This document shows positions 1 through 11,202 of a DNA stretch of 64,000 nt, one piece after another (the stretch's first letter is position 1; each line of letters starts with the position of its first letter). A program made the translations under genes and the position numbers. The notes beneath the pieces are model-generated. The model had not been told where the DNA came from, did no database searches, and saw only the letters and a program-made list of their open reading frames with translations. This stretch comes from Talaromyces rugulosus (lineage: Eukaryota > Ascomycota > Eurotiomycetes > Eurotiales > Trichocomaceae). The stretch is taken from NCBI RefSeq assembly GCF_013368755.1, contig NC_049563.1, positions 1 to 64,000 of the forward strand, given 5' to 3'.

Positions 1-79
1 AACCCTAACCCTAACCCTAACCCTAACCCTAACCCTAACCCTAACCCCTAACCCTAACCCTAACCCTAACCCTAACCCT
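1..79. repeat. Telomere, CCCTAA repeats
   Basis: About thirteen near-perfect AACCCT units run from the first base, with one unit carrying an extra C near base 47. On the other strand this is TTAGGG, the repeat of most filamentous ascomycetes. The array stops abruptly at pyrimidine-rich sequence. Its position at base 1, and the telomere-linked helicase behind it, indicate a true chromosome end, although the array is shorter than a full telomere and is probably truncated by assembly. Confidence 0.96.
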
Positions 80-1560
80 CCTTTTCCTTTCCCGTTCACT
101 TCTCTCTTTCTCTTTTTTCTACTCCATATACTTGCCTCTCGCTGGGGTAACCACTGGATTATACTCCTCGCACCATCATTGGTAACCCTAACCCTGACCA
201 TGATCGACCCCTCTTCCTAACCCTGACCGACACCCTTTCCTTTTATTTTCCATTTCCCCGTCTTTTTCTTCTGCATCGATGCTGGTCCACACTCTTCGCG
301 GTCTTTCTGACAACCCCGAATCTGGCCCCGTGCACCATCATTGGCAACCCTAACCCTGACCTTTTCCTTTTCTCTCCTTTTCTTTTCCTTTTCTTTTCCT
401 TTTCTTTTCCTTTCCTTGTCTTTTTCCTGTTCTTTTCCATTCCTTTTCTGTTCTCTGTCTTTCCTTTTCCTTCCCTATTCTTTTTCTTTGCCTTTTCTGT
501 CCCGTTCCTTTCTCTCTTATATTCCTTTTCCTTTGTTTACTTTTCCTCTCTTTCTCTGTCTTTTTCTGTTCTTTGTACTTTCGTCCTTCTCTTCTGGTTA
601 CTGTGTATAATAACCTTTTTGCCGGTAAAATCATGATATTGTACCTCTTATACCATCATTAATAACCTGAACCCTGACTCTCTCCATTCTATCTCTGGTA
701 CGATCATTGGTAATCCTAACCCTGACTGCACTGTATTACTACTTGGTCTGTTTTTCCATCCTTTCTGCCTTTCCTATCCTTCCTATCTTTTCGGCTTTTT
801 TGCTTTATCTACTTTCTCTGTTGTTTCACTTCTGTCCTTTTTCTTTATTATATATAACTGCCTCTCGCTGGGATCACTGCCGGATTGTGCTCCTGGCACC
901 ATCATTGGTAACCTTAACCCTGACCTTTTCCTTTCCTTTTCCTGCCTGTCCGACCTTTCCTGCTCTTTCAACCTTTCTAATTTTTTCTGTCTTTCTGGTC
1001 TTTTCTACTTTTTATATTTTTCTTCCTGTTTGTGCTATTCCTATTCTTTCATTTCCGTCTTTCTTTTTTTTCTATTATATATAATTGTTTCTCATGGGGA
1101 TGACAACCGCATTGTGCCCCTTGCACCATCATTGGTAACCCTAACCCTGGCCACCATGGGCCCCTCTCCCTAACCCCAACCGATACGTCATCCTCTCTCT
1201 TTCCTTTTCATCTTCTCCTCTGCTTCTCCGAACTCGTCATGACACTCTGCCGTCTCCCCGATGATGCCTCAATTGGGCCCTGTGCACCATCATGGGTAAC
1301 CCGAACCCTGGCCTTGGACAACGATGTCCCTCTTTGCAACACTCTCCTTTCCTTTCTTTCTGGTCTTGCCATTTCTTTTTCTCGCTTTCTTTTGGTATTC
1401 TGTTATATATATATTATCTATGTCGATCTGTGTATATATATATCACTCTCTTGATTCAATATTCAAAATATATATTCCTCGGACTGGTTTATATTGACAT
1501 CTGTAAATATATATAATCACTGAATAATGCTTTTATTGATCTGGTAAAACCCCTGCTTCA
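80..1560. repeat. Telomere-associated sequence with dispersed telomere-like motif
   Basis: The top strand is strongly pyrimidine-rich (runs of CTTTTC) with no believable gene. A motif of about 28 bp, ACCATCATTGGTAACCCTAA followed by CCCTGACC, recurs in degenerate form at about 172, 334, 652, 700, 898, 1125 and 1286. Several copies are preceded by a shared stretch resembling CCTCTCGCTGGGG. Spacing is irregular (48-318 bp), so these are eroded units of a subtelomeric repeat with an embedded interstitial telomere motif. The short ORFs here are low-complexity and not genes. Confidence 0.8.
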
Positions 1561-1677
1561 TGCGTGTATATTCTATGCCTTCCTATTGAACTTTCTGTCT
1601 CATCCATGTATATACCTGATCTGGGTTCTGATAATCTACCTGATCCTGATGCATCTATGCAAATATTTGGAACTGCC

Positions 1678-2064
1678 TTGACCGTCATGCGGGCCTATGC
1701 CTACAAACCTCTGCTTGACCGTCATGCGGGCCTATACCTACAAACCTCTGCTTGACCGTCATGCGGGCCAATGCCTACAAACCTCTGCTTGACCGTCATG
1801 CGGGCCTATACCTACAAACCTCTGCTTGACCGTCATGCGGGCCAATGCCTACAAACCTCTGCTTGACCGTCATGCGGGCCTATGCCTACAAACCTCTGCT
1901 TGACCGTCATGCGGGCCTATACCTACAAACCTCTGCTTGACCGTCATGCGGGCCAATGCCTACAAACCTCTGCTTGACCGTCATGCGGGCCTATGCCTAC
2001 AAACCTCTGCTTGACCGTCATGCGGGCCAATGCCTACAAACCTCTGCTTGACCATCATACGGGC
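1678..2064. repeat. 37-bp tandem repeat, ten copies plus a partial
   Basis: A 37-bp unit starting TTGACCGTCATGCGGGCC repeats head to tail ten times from 1678 to 2047, with a degenerate eleventh partial copy ending near 2064. Units differ mainly at a two-base position (CCTATGCC, CCTATACC or CCAATGCC) and are otherwise nearly identical, which points to recent amplification by unequal exchange. The array lies about 50 bp beyond the stop codon of the telomere-linked helicase. Confidence 0.95.
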
Positions 2065-2116
2065 ATTTTGTGCTTATGGAACCTCCTCTATTTCTATATT
2101 ATTGTGGTGTATGTAT

Positions 2117-5100
2117 CTACATATGGCTTATGATTGAATTGGAATCCTCACTGCTCTCGACATCTACCTGCATCGTATCGTCGACCCATGAACACATCCA
2201 CGTCATCTCTTCTACCAACCCACTACGCTCCTCTCCACGTTTTCCAAACTTCCGCTGAAAATGACGAATCAACGCGGCCTGGTTCTCATGGGGGACCCCT
2301 CCCCCGGGCATCTGCGCCAACCGCCGCTCCCATGCTGGCTGGATCACCTCCCGCATCGGTCCATGCAACAACTGCGCCATGGTGTGCGCCGCCGTCTCCA
2401 AATATCGACATGCTTCTTTGGTACGCTGATATCCACCATGATCGACACGAACCCATCGTGGACATATCCACTGCGGCGAATGGCACTGAAAACATACCGC
2501 ATAATCCTCATACCCGTTCCTCCCATCTTCGCGTTGATTCCCGGTCACCTTGCGGATGGTCTCCTCGATCCACGCCGCCGCCTGTTGGCCTTCGGCCCGG
2601 GGACATTGATACGTGAAATGCTCGCTGGGTGCCTCGTGCATCGCGCAAATCCGGCATCGTCCCACCCACCGGTCAAAATGCTCCCGGATGGAATCCACCG
2701 TTCGCGCCTCACGCTCGATGTGTGATCGTAATTGCTCCCATGGCTCGTTGTATCCTCTCCGCCGGGCATGCGGCATTGTCACCATGGTGAATGCCTCGCT
2801 TAACTTTCGTTTCGGGGACCGCGCCGGTGCCGGGACTGGTGATCTGGCCTGGACCTGAACCCGCCTGGCCGGTGATATGGCCGGGGTCTCACTCTGCGTG
2901 GTCGGTGATGTGGCCTGCGTCTCAACCGGTATGGCTGCCGCACAACATCCATCACACGCCGCTTCACCCTCCTCGCACTGCTGCCGCTGGTACCCATCCA
3001 CCTCCCCATCCAAATATGGATCGAACACGCCTCGTCGACATGGCTGATCAATGTACCGCTGTACCTGCTCCAATGCCCGCAATGATCCCGCATCTCGATC
3101 GGTCACTGGGTCCCCCCATCCACCACCACTACCGTCCAAAACCATCACCGCCGTGCTGCCCTGCCCATCTCGCCCGGCACGCCCACTCTCCTGGGCATAA
3201 TCCAACAACGATCGGGGACGCCCAACGTGGATCACACACCGGATGTCGGGGATATCGATGCCCATGCCTAATGCACTGGTGGCCACGATGACGCCGCTGG
3301 GCGTCTGTCGGAATGTGCTCAACATCCCGGCTCGATCAATCGTGTGGGAATGGTATGCACCGCATCCCAATGCCTCCGCGACCTGCTCCGTCTGGTGCCG
3401 GCTGTTGGCGTACACCACCACCTTGCCGGGCGAATATCGCGGGATCTCCTGTTCAATCCACGCCATGATGGCCGCTCCCACGTCACCACGTCGGCCATGC
3501 TCCTGCGGCCGCGCAATGCGGACCACCCGATATGCAATGTTGTGACGACTGGTACGCGCGCGGATCCAATGCACGGTGCTGGGGGGGAAATACATCCGCT
3601 GGCACAATCGCTCCTCGTCCTCTCGGGGCATCGTCGCCGTCAACAACAACATGGGGGCACGGTACCGGACCAACTGCCCCAACTGCGTCATCGACTTGCG
3701 GAAATCGTACTGGTCGTGCAATGCGATGTGGCATTCATCGATCACGATCCGGTCCAACTGGCCGGTGAACTGCTTGCGGTTTAAAAACGTGCTGAATGTT
3801 TCGTCACGTACGGCGGACTCGGGCGTGATTAACACAATCGATGCACCATCGGCGGGTTGCCGGTTGTTCCATGCGACACATTGAATGTCTAATTCCGCGC
3901 ATCGACGCTGTAAATCATCTCGTAACGACACCAATGGGATGATAACGACCGTCGTGCCACCGCGGGCCATCCATGCCGGCAACATGAACAACAAACTCTT
4001 GCCACCACCGGTGGGCATCACGCCGATGACCGGGCTCTGTCCTTGGATCACGGCCTGCACAATCTGCTTCTGTGGCCCGCGAAATGCGGCGTCCGGTCCC
4101 ATCATGTCGCGCAACGCCTGGTCGACATCCATGCGCTGCATCCGCTGCCACCGTTCCTCCCGGCTGCGCTGCGCCTCGTCCGTGAACCACGATGTGCTGG
4201 ATGCTGGGGGCGCGCTAAATGGATCGGCATCCGGGTCGGACGGCGGCTGGCATGATGCAAACCCTAACCATGTATGCCAATCCTGACTGCTACCACGATA
4301 TCGTTCTCGCATGGACGCCATGGCGCCAAACAACTCGCGGCTCTCCCGGGCGTATATGCCACCGGCCGTGTGTGGATCATGCCCGGCCTGACGATCGGCG
4401 GCATCGGCCAACAATTGCACCTCGTCCATGGCCTCGGGGTCGTCTCCATCATCCGCCGCAAATCGATATTTGTTGCGTAAATACCGCCGGCTGATGGCAA
4501 TCGCAACCTCACGATATGATGCAATGTGCAATGATTGACCGCGCAATCCCATGGCACTCTCGCGCTGCAATATGTGTCGTAATCGTTCGGAATTCCATTT
4601 CGCTTGGTGTGGGTGGGCGGTCCAAATATGGCTGGACACCTGGTCCCGTTGATATATATTTCCACTGACCACCCGCTCGAACGGCTGCACCAACCACAAA
4701 TACCACACTAATAACTCACCCACCTCGCGTGGTAAATATCGATGGATGATCTTAACGTCGCCGCTCAATTGGTAACCCTTGTGGTACTGCGCGACCAATA
4801 CCACCATGCCATCCTCGATAAACATATTACGGATCCCACCCATGGGACTGTTCTCGTGCCGGATGCTCAACAACTCGGGGGCCCGCGCCGGTTGACCCCA
4901 TGTGAACTGGATGGCCACCAACAACTTCTCTAAAAACGCAGTGATCCGGTTCTGATACGCCATCCATCGCGCCGGATGAAACCCTTGCCCGTCGGCCTGG
5001 ATGAATCGACGCCGCACGGCTGGGTCCTGACGGATTCGATGCCACATCCAATGCTCCCCATCCACGGGCCATTGCGTTCGGGTGTCCTGTAAAAAACTCC

Positions 5101-7102
5101 ATCGTGCCTGGTTATTGCTGGGGTCGTCATACAAACGGTCCCATGGAATGGCTGGCACGGCGTCGGACGGGCATCCTAATATGTCGTCGATCAATATCCG
5201 CCGCGCGTCCTGGACCACCGCGTGCACCATGCCACGAAACTCATTCATGGTGAACTGCCGGTCCTTATAACATAACTCGTCCCCATTCTGCCACTGTACA
5301 TGGCCGGCGCTGGTCGTGTTGTAATGGATCTTCAACCCATATGTGCGCAAATCCAACATCCATTGCGTGGGGCCTTGCGATCCGCGCACCATGAACCGAT
5401 CCATCATCTGGGTCACCCACTGCAAACATCCTTTGCGGCCTGGCGAACTGGGTGGCGGCGATCCACCATATGCGCTGTCCCAATCCGTGTGGTCCATGGA
5501 ACTGGGCAACTCGGCCGCATCCTCCTCCTCGGGCTCGTCACTCAATTCGACGGCTTTCTTCACCACCATGAACCGCGCGACCTTGATCACTCGCGATAAA
5601 ATGGGCGGGTAATCCTCGGGCGTACGGAAACCGCCCTCACGAACCCCCAATACGGCTGCGGCACACACTAATGCGCTGTCGTACTCCCGTCGGGTGATGC
5701 GCTGGTTCAACAATTCGATGCAAAAATCCAAACACGCCCGCTCCACGGGGCTCAATGGCGGCACGGTGATGTTGCTGGCTTCCTCCTCATTCTCCGGGGG
5801 GCGCTCAATATCAAATATGGCATCCACATCAACCGTTCTCCCCATGGCCGTCTCCTCCATCGTCTTCTCTATCCCGTCACTCCTATCATTGAAAAAATCG
5901 GGTTCGTTGCTGTCCACGGACAACGAATCAATCGACATGGTGTCTCTCTCCTCCTCCTCCTCCTCCTCCTCCTCCCCCTCCTCTTCCTCCTCTTCCTCCA
6001 CCCACGGTGCCCGCGTGGCCCCGGATCGCGTGATCACCTTACCCTTGCTCACCTGGCGGGTGGGTGGAATCCGCACCGCGTCGACCAACCGCTCCCATGC
6101 CATGCGCTGTCGTCGCGTGAATCGATACGGGGGACTGGTCCACTCGTGCGGCTGCTGCGTACGCCAAAAAAACATCAACATCTCCTGCCACGGCCGCACC
6201 TGCTTCACGATTGACTCCTCATCCTGGTACGCCTCTAACGGGGTGTACCGCGTCTGATGCTGCTCGGTCCGGATGGCTTCCAACCGCACAAACACCCCAA
6301 TCTGGTGAATCACGGACAACTGGCTGATCGTGGCCAACCGCGCCATGGCCGTCCAAATGGCGTGGGCTTCCGGCTCGATGGACGGCTGGCCGTCGATATC
6401 CGCGGGGGGTGGGCTCACACTCTGTATCAAATCGGGGATGTCGAACTCCCCCAAATACTTCACCCACTCGGTTCGCCGTAACCACGGGTTGGCCTCGTCG
6501 ACCTGGCCGGCCTGGATCTTCCGATCCGCGGCCTCCTGCACGCTGCGCCAATGCGCCTGCATGTTCTGGATTAACGTCTCGCACGCATCACCGTCGGGGG
6601 CCACGGCTTCATCCGTCTCGGGAATAATCGCAAAATACTGCGAGTTGGCCTTGACGGGAAACAACCGCTGGCATTGAACGGGACGGCATGCCTGGTCCTG
6701 CTCGTGCTGAATCTGTTTCTGCTCCATGTGGGTGGGCTGTCCGATCTTTCGGGTCCGGGACCACTGATGATGCTTGATCCAATGCTGCCGCATGGTGGGC
6801 ATGGTAGTGCATATGTATTGGCACGAATGGGAACTCAATTGACATCGATATCCATCAACGGGCGCGACCAACTGTTGGATCGCTGTGGTCCGGGTGGCCG
6901 GGATATTCAACTCGATCGGGTCATGCGCGATGTTGGGCCATGTACGAACATCATCGGCCAATGTGACGCGCATGGTGGTGGACACATAACGGTGCGCGCG
7001 ACGCAAATGCGTTTCAATCTGGCTGGGCCACACGGCATGGCGACACTCCCGGCATACCACAATGGGAAACTCCTCTAGTTGCTCGAAAAACGTGTTATAC
7101 AT
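2117..7102 (-). CDS. Telomere-linked RecQ-family helicase (TLH type)
   Basis: This is an uninterrupted 1,661-codon ORF transcribed toward the telomere. The N-terminus has a C2H2-like finger (C17, C20, H32, H37) resembling the DUF3505/OrsD region, and a second Cys/His cluster at about 87-111. An acidic poly-Glu run follows at about 367-387. A middle region (about 735-870) shows an R-x-x-E-L motif and a YREVAIAI stretch reminiscent of tyrosine recombinases. The RecQ core has Walker A (PTGGGKS, about 1028), DECH (about 1122), TATMP (about 1154) and [10 protein letters not shown] (about 1304). Zinc-knuckle-like cysteines follow near 1482 and 1540. By family, RecQ enzymes are 3'-5' DNA helicases; TLH copies sit next to telomeres, where a role in end maintenance is proposed. 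The start is the first ATG after in-frame stops, and the decayed copy at 7896-10594 aligns from the same codon. Confidence 0.93.
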   Translation of the reverse strand: MYNTFFEQLEEFPIVVCRECRHAVWPSQIETHLRRAHRYVSTTMRVTLADDVRTWPNIAHDPIELNIPATRTTAIQQLVAPVDGYRCQLSSHSCQYICTTMPTMRQHWIKHHQWSRTRKIGQPTHMEQKQIQHEQDQACRPVQCQRLFPVKANSQYFAIIPETDEAVAPDGDACETLIQNMQAHWRSVQEAADRKIQAGQVDEANPWLRRTEWVKYLGEFDIPDLIQSVSPPPADIDGQPSIEPEAHAIWTAMARLATISQLSVIHQIGVFVRLEAIRTEQHQTRYTPLEAYQDEESIVKQVRPWQEMLMFFWRTQQPHEWTSPPYRFTRRQRMAWERLVDAVRIPPTRQVSKGKVITRSGATRAPWVEEEEEEEGEEEEEEEEERDTMSIDSLSVDSNEPDFFNDRSDGIEKTMEETAMGRTVDVDAIFDIERPPENEEEASNITVPPLSPVERACLDFCIELLNQRITRREYDSALVCAAAVLGVREGGFRTPEDYPPILSRVIKVARFMVVKKAVELSDEPEEEDAAELPSSMDHTDWDSAYGGSPPPSSPGRKGCLQWVTQMMDRFMVRGSQGPTQWMLDLRTYGLKIHYNTTSAGHVQWQNGDELCYKDRQFTMNEFRGMVHAVVQDARRILIDDILGCPSDAVPAIPWDRLYDDPSNNQARWSFLQDTRTQWPVDGEHWMWHRIRQDPAVRRRFIQADGQGFHPARWMAYQNRITAFLEKLLVAIQFTWGQPARAPELLSIRHENSPMGGIRNMFIEDGMVVLVAQYHKGYQLSGDVKIIHRYLPREVGELLVWYLWLVQPFERVVSGNIYQRDQVSSHIWTAHPHQAKWNSERLRHILQRESAMGLRGQSLHIASYREVAIAISRRYLRNKYRFAADDGDDPEAMDEVQLLADAADRQAGHDPHTAGGIYARESRELFGAMASMRERYRGSSQDWHTWLGFASCQPPSDPDADPFSAPPASSTSWFTDEAQRSREERWQRMQRMDVDQALRDMMGPDAAFRGPQKQIVQAVIQGQSPVIGVMPTGGGKSLLFMLPAWMARGGTTVVIIPLVSLRDDLQRRCAELDIQCVAWNNRQPADGASIVLITPESAVRDETFSTFLNRKQFTGQLDRIVIDECHIALHDQYDFRKSMTQLGQLVRYRAPMLLLTATMPREDEERLCQRMYFPPSTVHWIRARTSRHNIAYRVVRIARPQEHGRRGDVGAAIMAWIEQEIPRYSPGKVVVYANSRHQTEQVAEALGCGAYHSHTIDRAGMLSTFRQTPSGVIVATSALGMGIDIPDIRCVIHVGRPRSLLDYAQESGRAGRDGQGSTAVMVLDGSGGGWGDPVTDRDAGSLRALEQVQRYIDQPCRRGVFDPYLDGEVDGYQRQQCEEGEAACDGCCAAAIPVETQATSPTTQSETPAISPARRVQVQARSPVPAPARSPKRKLSEAFTMVTMPHARRRGYNEPWEQLRSHIEREARTVDSIREHFDRWVGRCRICAMHEAPSEHFTYQCPRAEGQQAAAWIEETIRKVTGNQREDGRNGYEDYAVCFQCHSPQWICPRWVRVDHGGYQRTKEACRYLETAAHTMAQLLHGPMREVIQPAWERRLAQMPGGGVPHENQAALIRHFQRKFGKRGEERSGLVEEMTWMCSWVDDTMQVDVESSEDSNSIISHM

Positions 7103-7411
7103 GATGATAATAATGAATTGCCCTGGTAAATGTGATAAATACTAATGCTATCTATAATGGTAATGGTAATCTGTAGTATGGACAATATATGATTATATAT
7201 AACCATGCCCTAATACGTCGGAACCCCTGACGATCCGTCATGGCGCGCACGCGATATATCCTGGCCACTAGCGCCCGTCGCACCCCAACCAAAACAACCT
7301 GAAAAACCCGTCCTTTTCAATTAACCACGACAGCGGCACGATAACTTGAATATCGCTCATTCTCCGGTGACGAGCGATTTAATGGTATGAAAATAACTGG
7401 TCCAATTTTGA
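7103..7411 (-). promoter_or_regulatory. Upstream region of the telomere-linked helicase
   Basis: These 309 bp lie between the helicase start codon and the 101/47-bp repeats. They are AT-rich near the ATG (TGATAATAATG context and a TATATATAACC stretch at about 7195-7204) and contain no ORF. The same sequence, point-mutated, precedes the second helicase copy at 10595-10903, so it travels with the gene as part of the duplicated unit and probably includes its promoter. Confidence 0.5.
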
Positions 7412-7895
7412 GGGCGATCAGGCGACAAAACCTGATTGTAGTCTACAAAAGTTCGTGATTGTAGTCTATGACACTAACCCTAGATTTAACTAGCAAAAAT
7501 AACCCTAAAATAGAGTTTGTGATTGTAGTACAGTTCACTACACTCAGGTATTTTGGTTAGAGTTTGTGATTGTAGTACAGTTCACTACACTCAGGTATTT
7601 TGGTTAGGGCGATCAGGCGACAAAACCTGATTGTAGTCTACAAAAGTTCGTGATTGTAGTCTATGACACTAACCCTAGATTTAACTAGCAAAAATAACCC
7701 TAAAATAGAGTTTGTGATTGTAGTACAGTTCACTACACTCAGGTATTTTGGTTAGAGTTTGTGATTGTAGTACAGTTCACTACACTCAGGTATTTTGGTT
7801 AGAGTTTGTGATTGTAGTACAGTTCACTACACTCAGGTATTTTGGTTAGAGTTTGTGATTGTAGTACAGTTCACTACACTCAGGTATTTTGGTTA
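7412..7895. repeat. Composite 101-bp / 47-bp repeat array
   Basis: Two element types alternate. A 101-bp block begins GGGCGATCAGGCGACAAAAC. A 47-bp block begins GAGTTTGTGATTGTAGTACA and ends TTTTGGTTA. The order is 101-47-47-101-47-47-47-47, with blocks starting at 7412, 7513, 7560, 7607, 7708, 7755, 7802 and 7849. Copies are almost identical. Where a 47-bp block meets a 101-bp block the sequence reads GGTTAGGGCG, so a TTAGGG hexamer forms at the junction. The array also contains internal AACCCT motifs. It ends at 7895, where helicase-like sequence of the second unit begins in mid-gene. Confidence 0.93.
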
Positions 7896-10594
7896 GGGTC
7901 ATCTCCATCATCCGCCACAAATCAATATTTATTATATAAATACCGCTGGCTGATAGTAATCACAACCTCATAATATGATGCAATATGCAATAATTGACCA
8001 CGCAATCCCATAGCACTCTCACACTGCAATATATGTCATAATCATTCAGAATTCCATTTCACTTGGTATGGGTGGGCGGTCCAAATATAGCTGGACACCT
8101 GGTCCCATTAATATATATTTCCACTGACCACCCACTCAAACGGCTGTACCAACCACAAATACCACACTAATAACTCACCCACCTTATATGGTAAATATCA
8201 ATGGATGATCTTAACGTCACCGTTCAATTAGTAATCCTTGTAGTACTGCGCGACTAATACTACCATGCTATCCTCGATAAACATATTACGGATTCCACCT
8301 ATAGGACTGTTCTCGTGCTGGATGCTCAACAACTTGGAGGCCCACGCCGGTTGACTCTATGTGAACTGGATAGCTATTAACAATTTTTCTAAAAATATAG
8401 TAATCCAGTTCTGATACACTATCTATCGCGCTAGATAAAATCCTTACCTATTGGTCTAGATGAATCGATGCTGTATAGCTAGGTCCTGACAGATTCAATG
8501 TCATATCTAATACTTTCTATCCATGGGCCATTACGTTTAGATGTCCTGTAAAAAACTTTATTGTGTTTGGTTATTACTGGGGTCGTCATATAAACAGTCC
8601 TATGGAATGGCTAGCATGGCATCGGACAGATATCTTAATATGTCGTCAATCAATATTTGCTGTGTGTCCTAGACCACTGCGTGTATTATACCATGAAATT
8701 TATTTATAGTGAACTGCTGGTCCTTATAACATAACTCGTTCCTATTCTGCTACTATACATAGCTGGCGCTGGTTATGTTGTAATGGATCTTCAACCTATA
8801 TGTGTGTAAATCCAACATCTATTACATAGGGCCTTGTGATCCGCGCACCATGAACTGATCTATTATCTGGGTCACTTATTGTAAATATCCTTTGCGGCCT
8901 GGCGAACTGGGTGGCAGTGATCTACCATATGTGTTGTCCTAATCTGTGTGGTCTATAGAACTAGGTAATTCAGCTGTATTCTCCTTCTTAGGCTTGTTAC
9001 TCAATTCAATAGTTTTCTTTACTACTATGAACCGCGCGACCTTGATCACTCACGATAAAATAGGCAGGTAATCCTCGGGTGTATGGAAACCGCCTTTATA
9101 AACCCCTAATATGGCTGCGGCACACACTAATGTGTTGTTGTATTTCTATTGGGTGATGTATTGATTCAATAATTTGATATAAAAATCCAAATACGCCCGC
9201 TCTACAGGGCTTAATGGCGGTATGGTGATATTGCTGGCTTCCTCCTTATTCTCCAGGGGGTGTTTAATATCAAATATGGCATCTATATCAACCGTTCTCT
9301 CTATAGCCGTCTTCTTCATTGTCTTCTCTATCCCGTCACTCCTATCATTGAAAAAATCGGGTTCGTTGCTGTCCACGGACAACGAATCAATCGACATGGT
9401 ATCTCTCTCTTTCTCCTCCTCCTCCTCCTCCTCCTCCTCCTCCTCCTCCTCCTCCTCCTCCTCCTCCTCCTCCTCTTCCTCCTCTTCCTCCACCCACGGT
9501 GCCCGCATGGCCCCGGATCGCGTGATCACCTTACCCTTGCTCACCTGGCGGGTGGATAGAATCTGTACCGCGTTGACCAACCGCTCCCATACCATGCGCT
9601 GTTGTTATATGAATCAATACGGGGGACTGGTCCACTTATATGGCTGTTATATATGCTAAAAAAACATTAATATCTCCTGCCACAGCTGTATCTGCTTCAT
9701 GATTGACTTCTTATCCTAGTATGTTTCTAATGGGATGTACTGTGTCTGATATTGTTTAGTCTGGATAGCTTCTAACTGCATAAATATCCCAATCTGGTGA
9801 ATTATGGATAACTGGCTGATTGTGGCTAACTACGCTATGACTGTCTAAATGGCGTGGGCTTCCGGCTTAATAAATGGCTGGCTGTTGATATCCACGGGGG
9901 GTAGGTTTACACTCTGTATCAAATTAGGGATGTTGAACTCTTCTAAATATTTTACCCACTTGGTTTGCTGTAACTATGGATTGGCCTTGTTGACCTGACT
10001 GGCCTGGATCTTCTGATCTGTGGTTTTCTATATGCTGCGCTAATGCGCCTGTATGTTCTGGATTAATGTCTTGTATATATCACTATTAGGGGCCATAGCT
10101 TCATCTGTCTTAGGAATAATTGCAAAATACTGCGAGTTGGCCTTGATGGGAAACAACTGCTGGTATTGAATGGGATGGCATGCCTGGTCCTGCTTGTGCT
10201 GAATCTATTTCTGTTCTATGTGGGTAGGCTGTCTGATCTTTCAGGTCCAGGACTACTGATGATGCTTGATCCAATGCTGCTGTATGGTAGGTATGGTAGT
10301 GCATATGTATTGGCATAAATGGGAACTCAATTAATATTGATATCCATCAATGGGCGCGATTAACTGTTGGATCGCTGTGGTCTGGGTGGCTAGGATATTC
10401 AACTTGATTGGGTCATGCGCGATGTTGGGCCATGTATGAACATTATCGGCCAATATGATGTGTATGGTGGTGGATATATAATAGTGCACGTGACGTAAAT
10501 ATGTTTTAATCTAGCTGGGCTACATGGCATGGCGACACTCCCGGCATACTATAATGGGAAACTTCTCTAATTGCTCGAAAAATGTGTTATATAT
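7896..10594 (-). pseudogene. Truncated, point-mutated second copy of the telomere-linked helicase
   Basis: The sequence aligns with 4437-7102 of the intact helicase gene along its whole length but lacks the 3' portion that encodes the RecQ helicase domain. Differences are overwhelmingly C-to-T and G-to-A on the top strand, many at CpA/TpG and CpG sites, the signature expected of RIP in ascomycetes. The start codon is lost (CAT to TAT at 10592-10594 on the top strand). Stops are scattered, and the longest open remnant is 9146-9595. The copy is 33 bp longer than its counterpart because the poly-Glu trinucleotide run has expanded. A stretch at about 9320-9560 is much less mutated than the rest. 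Confidence 0.92.
9412..9494. repeat. CTC/CCT trinucleotide microsatellite (poly-Glu coding on the minus strand)
   Basis: This is a nearly pure (CTC)n run with a few CTT interruptions at the end. It is the expanded version of the acidic run at about 5949-6000 in the intact helicase. The length difference accounts for the 33-bp gain of the second copy. Confidence 0.9.
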
Positions 10595-10903
10595 GATGAT
10601 AATAATGAATTGCTCTGGTAAATGTGATAAATACTAATGCTATCTATAATAGTAATGGTAATCTGTAGTATAGATAATATATAATTATATATAACCATGC
10701 CCTAATACATCAGAACCCCTGACGATCCGTCATGGTGTGCACGTGATATATTCTGGCCACTAGCGCCCGTCGCATCCCAACTAAAATAACCTGAAAAACC
10801 CGTTCTTTTTAATTAACCACGACAGCGGTATGATAACTTGAATATCACTCATTCTTTGATGATAAGCAATTTAATAGTATAAAAATAACTAGTCCAATTT
10901 TAA

Positions 10904-11202
10904 GGGCGATCAGGCGACAAAACCTGATTGTAGTCTATAAAAGTTTATGATTATAGTCTATGACACTAACCCTAAATTTAACTAGCAAAAATAACCCTAA
11001 AATAGAGTTTGTGATTATAGTACAGTTCACTATACTCAGATATTTTGGTTAGGGCGATCAGGCGACAAAACCTGATTATAATCTACAAAAGTTCGTGATT
11101 ATAGTCTATGACACTAACCCTAAATTTAACTAGCAAAAATAACCCTAAAATAGAGTTTGTGATTGTAGTACAGTTCACTACACTCAGGTATTTTGGTTAG
11201 AG
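10904..11202. repeat. Second 101-bp / 47-bp repeat array
   Basis: The order is 101-47-101-47, with blocks at 10904, 11005, 11052 and 11153. They match the array at 7412-7895 but carry transitions such as TTGTAG to TTATAG. The array occupies the same place upstream of the helicase copy as the first array does, so it belongs to the duplicated unit. It ends near 11202, directly abutting the oleate hydratase relic. Confidence 0.9.

Noticed and set aside
243..634. Overlapping Lys/Arg/Glu-rich and Phe/Ser-rich ORFs
   Set aside because: They are products of the low-complexity pyrimidine-rich subtelomere and lack any domain or promoter.
1678..2064. CRISPR-like array
   Set aside because: The 37-bp units are directly adjacent without spacers and the host is a eukaryote; it is a plain tandem repeat.
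2134..7078. Numerous plus-strand ORFs opposite the helicase, including a poly-Ser frame at 5694-6257
   Set aside because: They are shadows of the GC-rich helicase frame; the poly-Ser run is the antisense of the poly-Glu codons.
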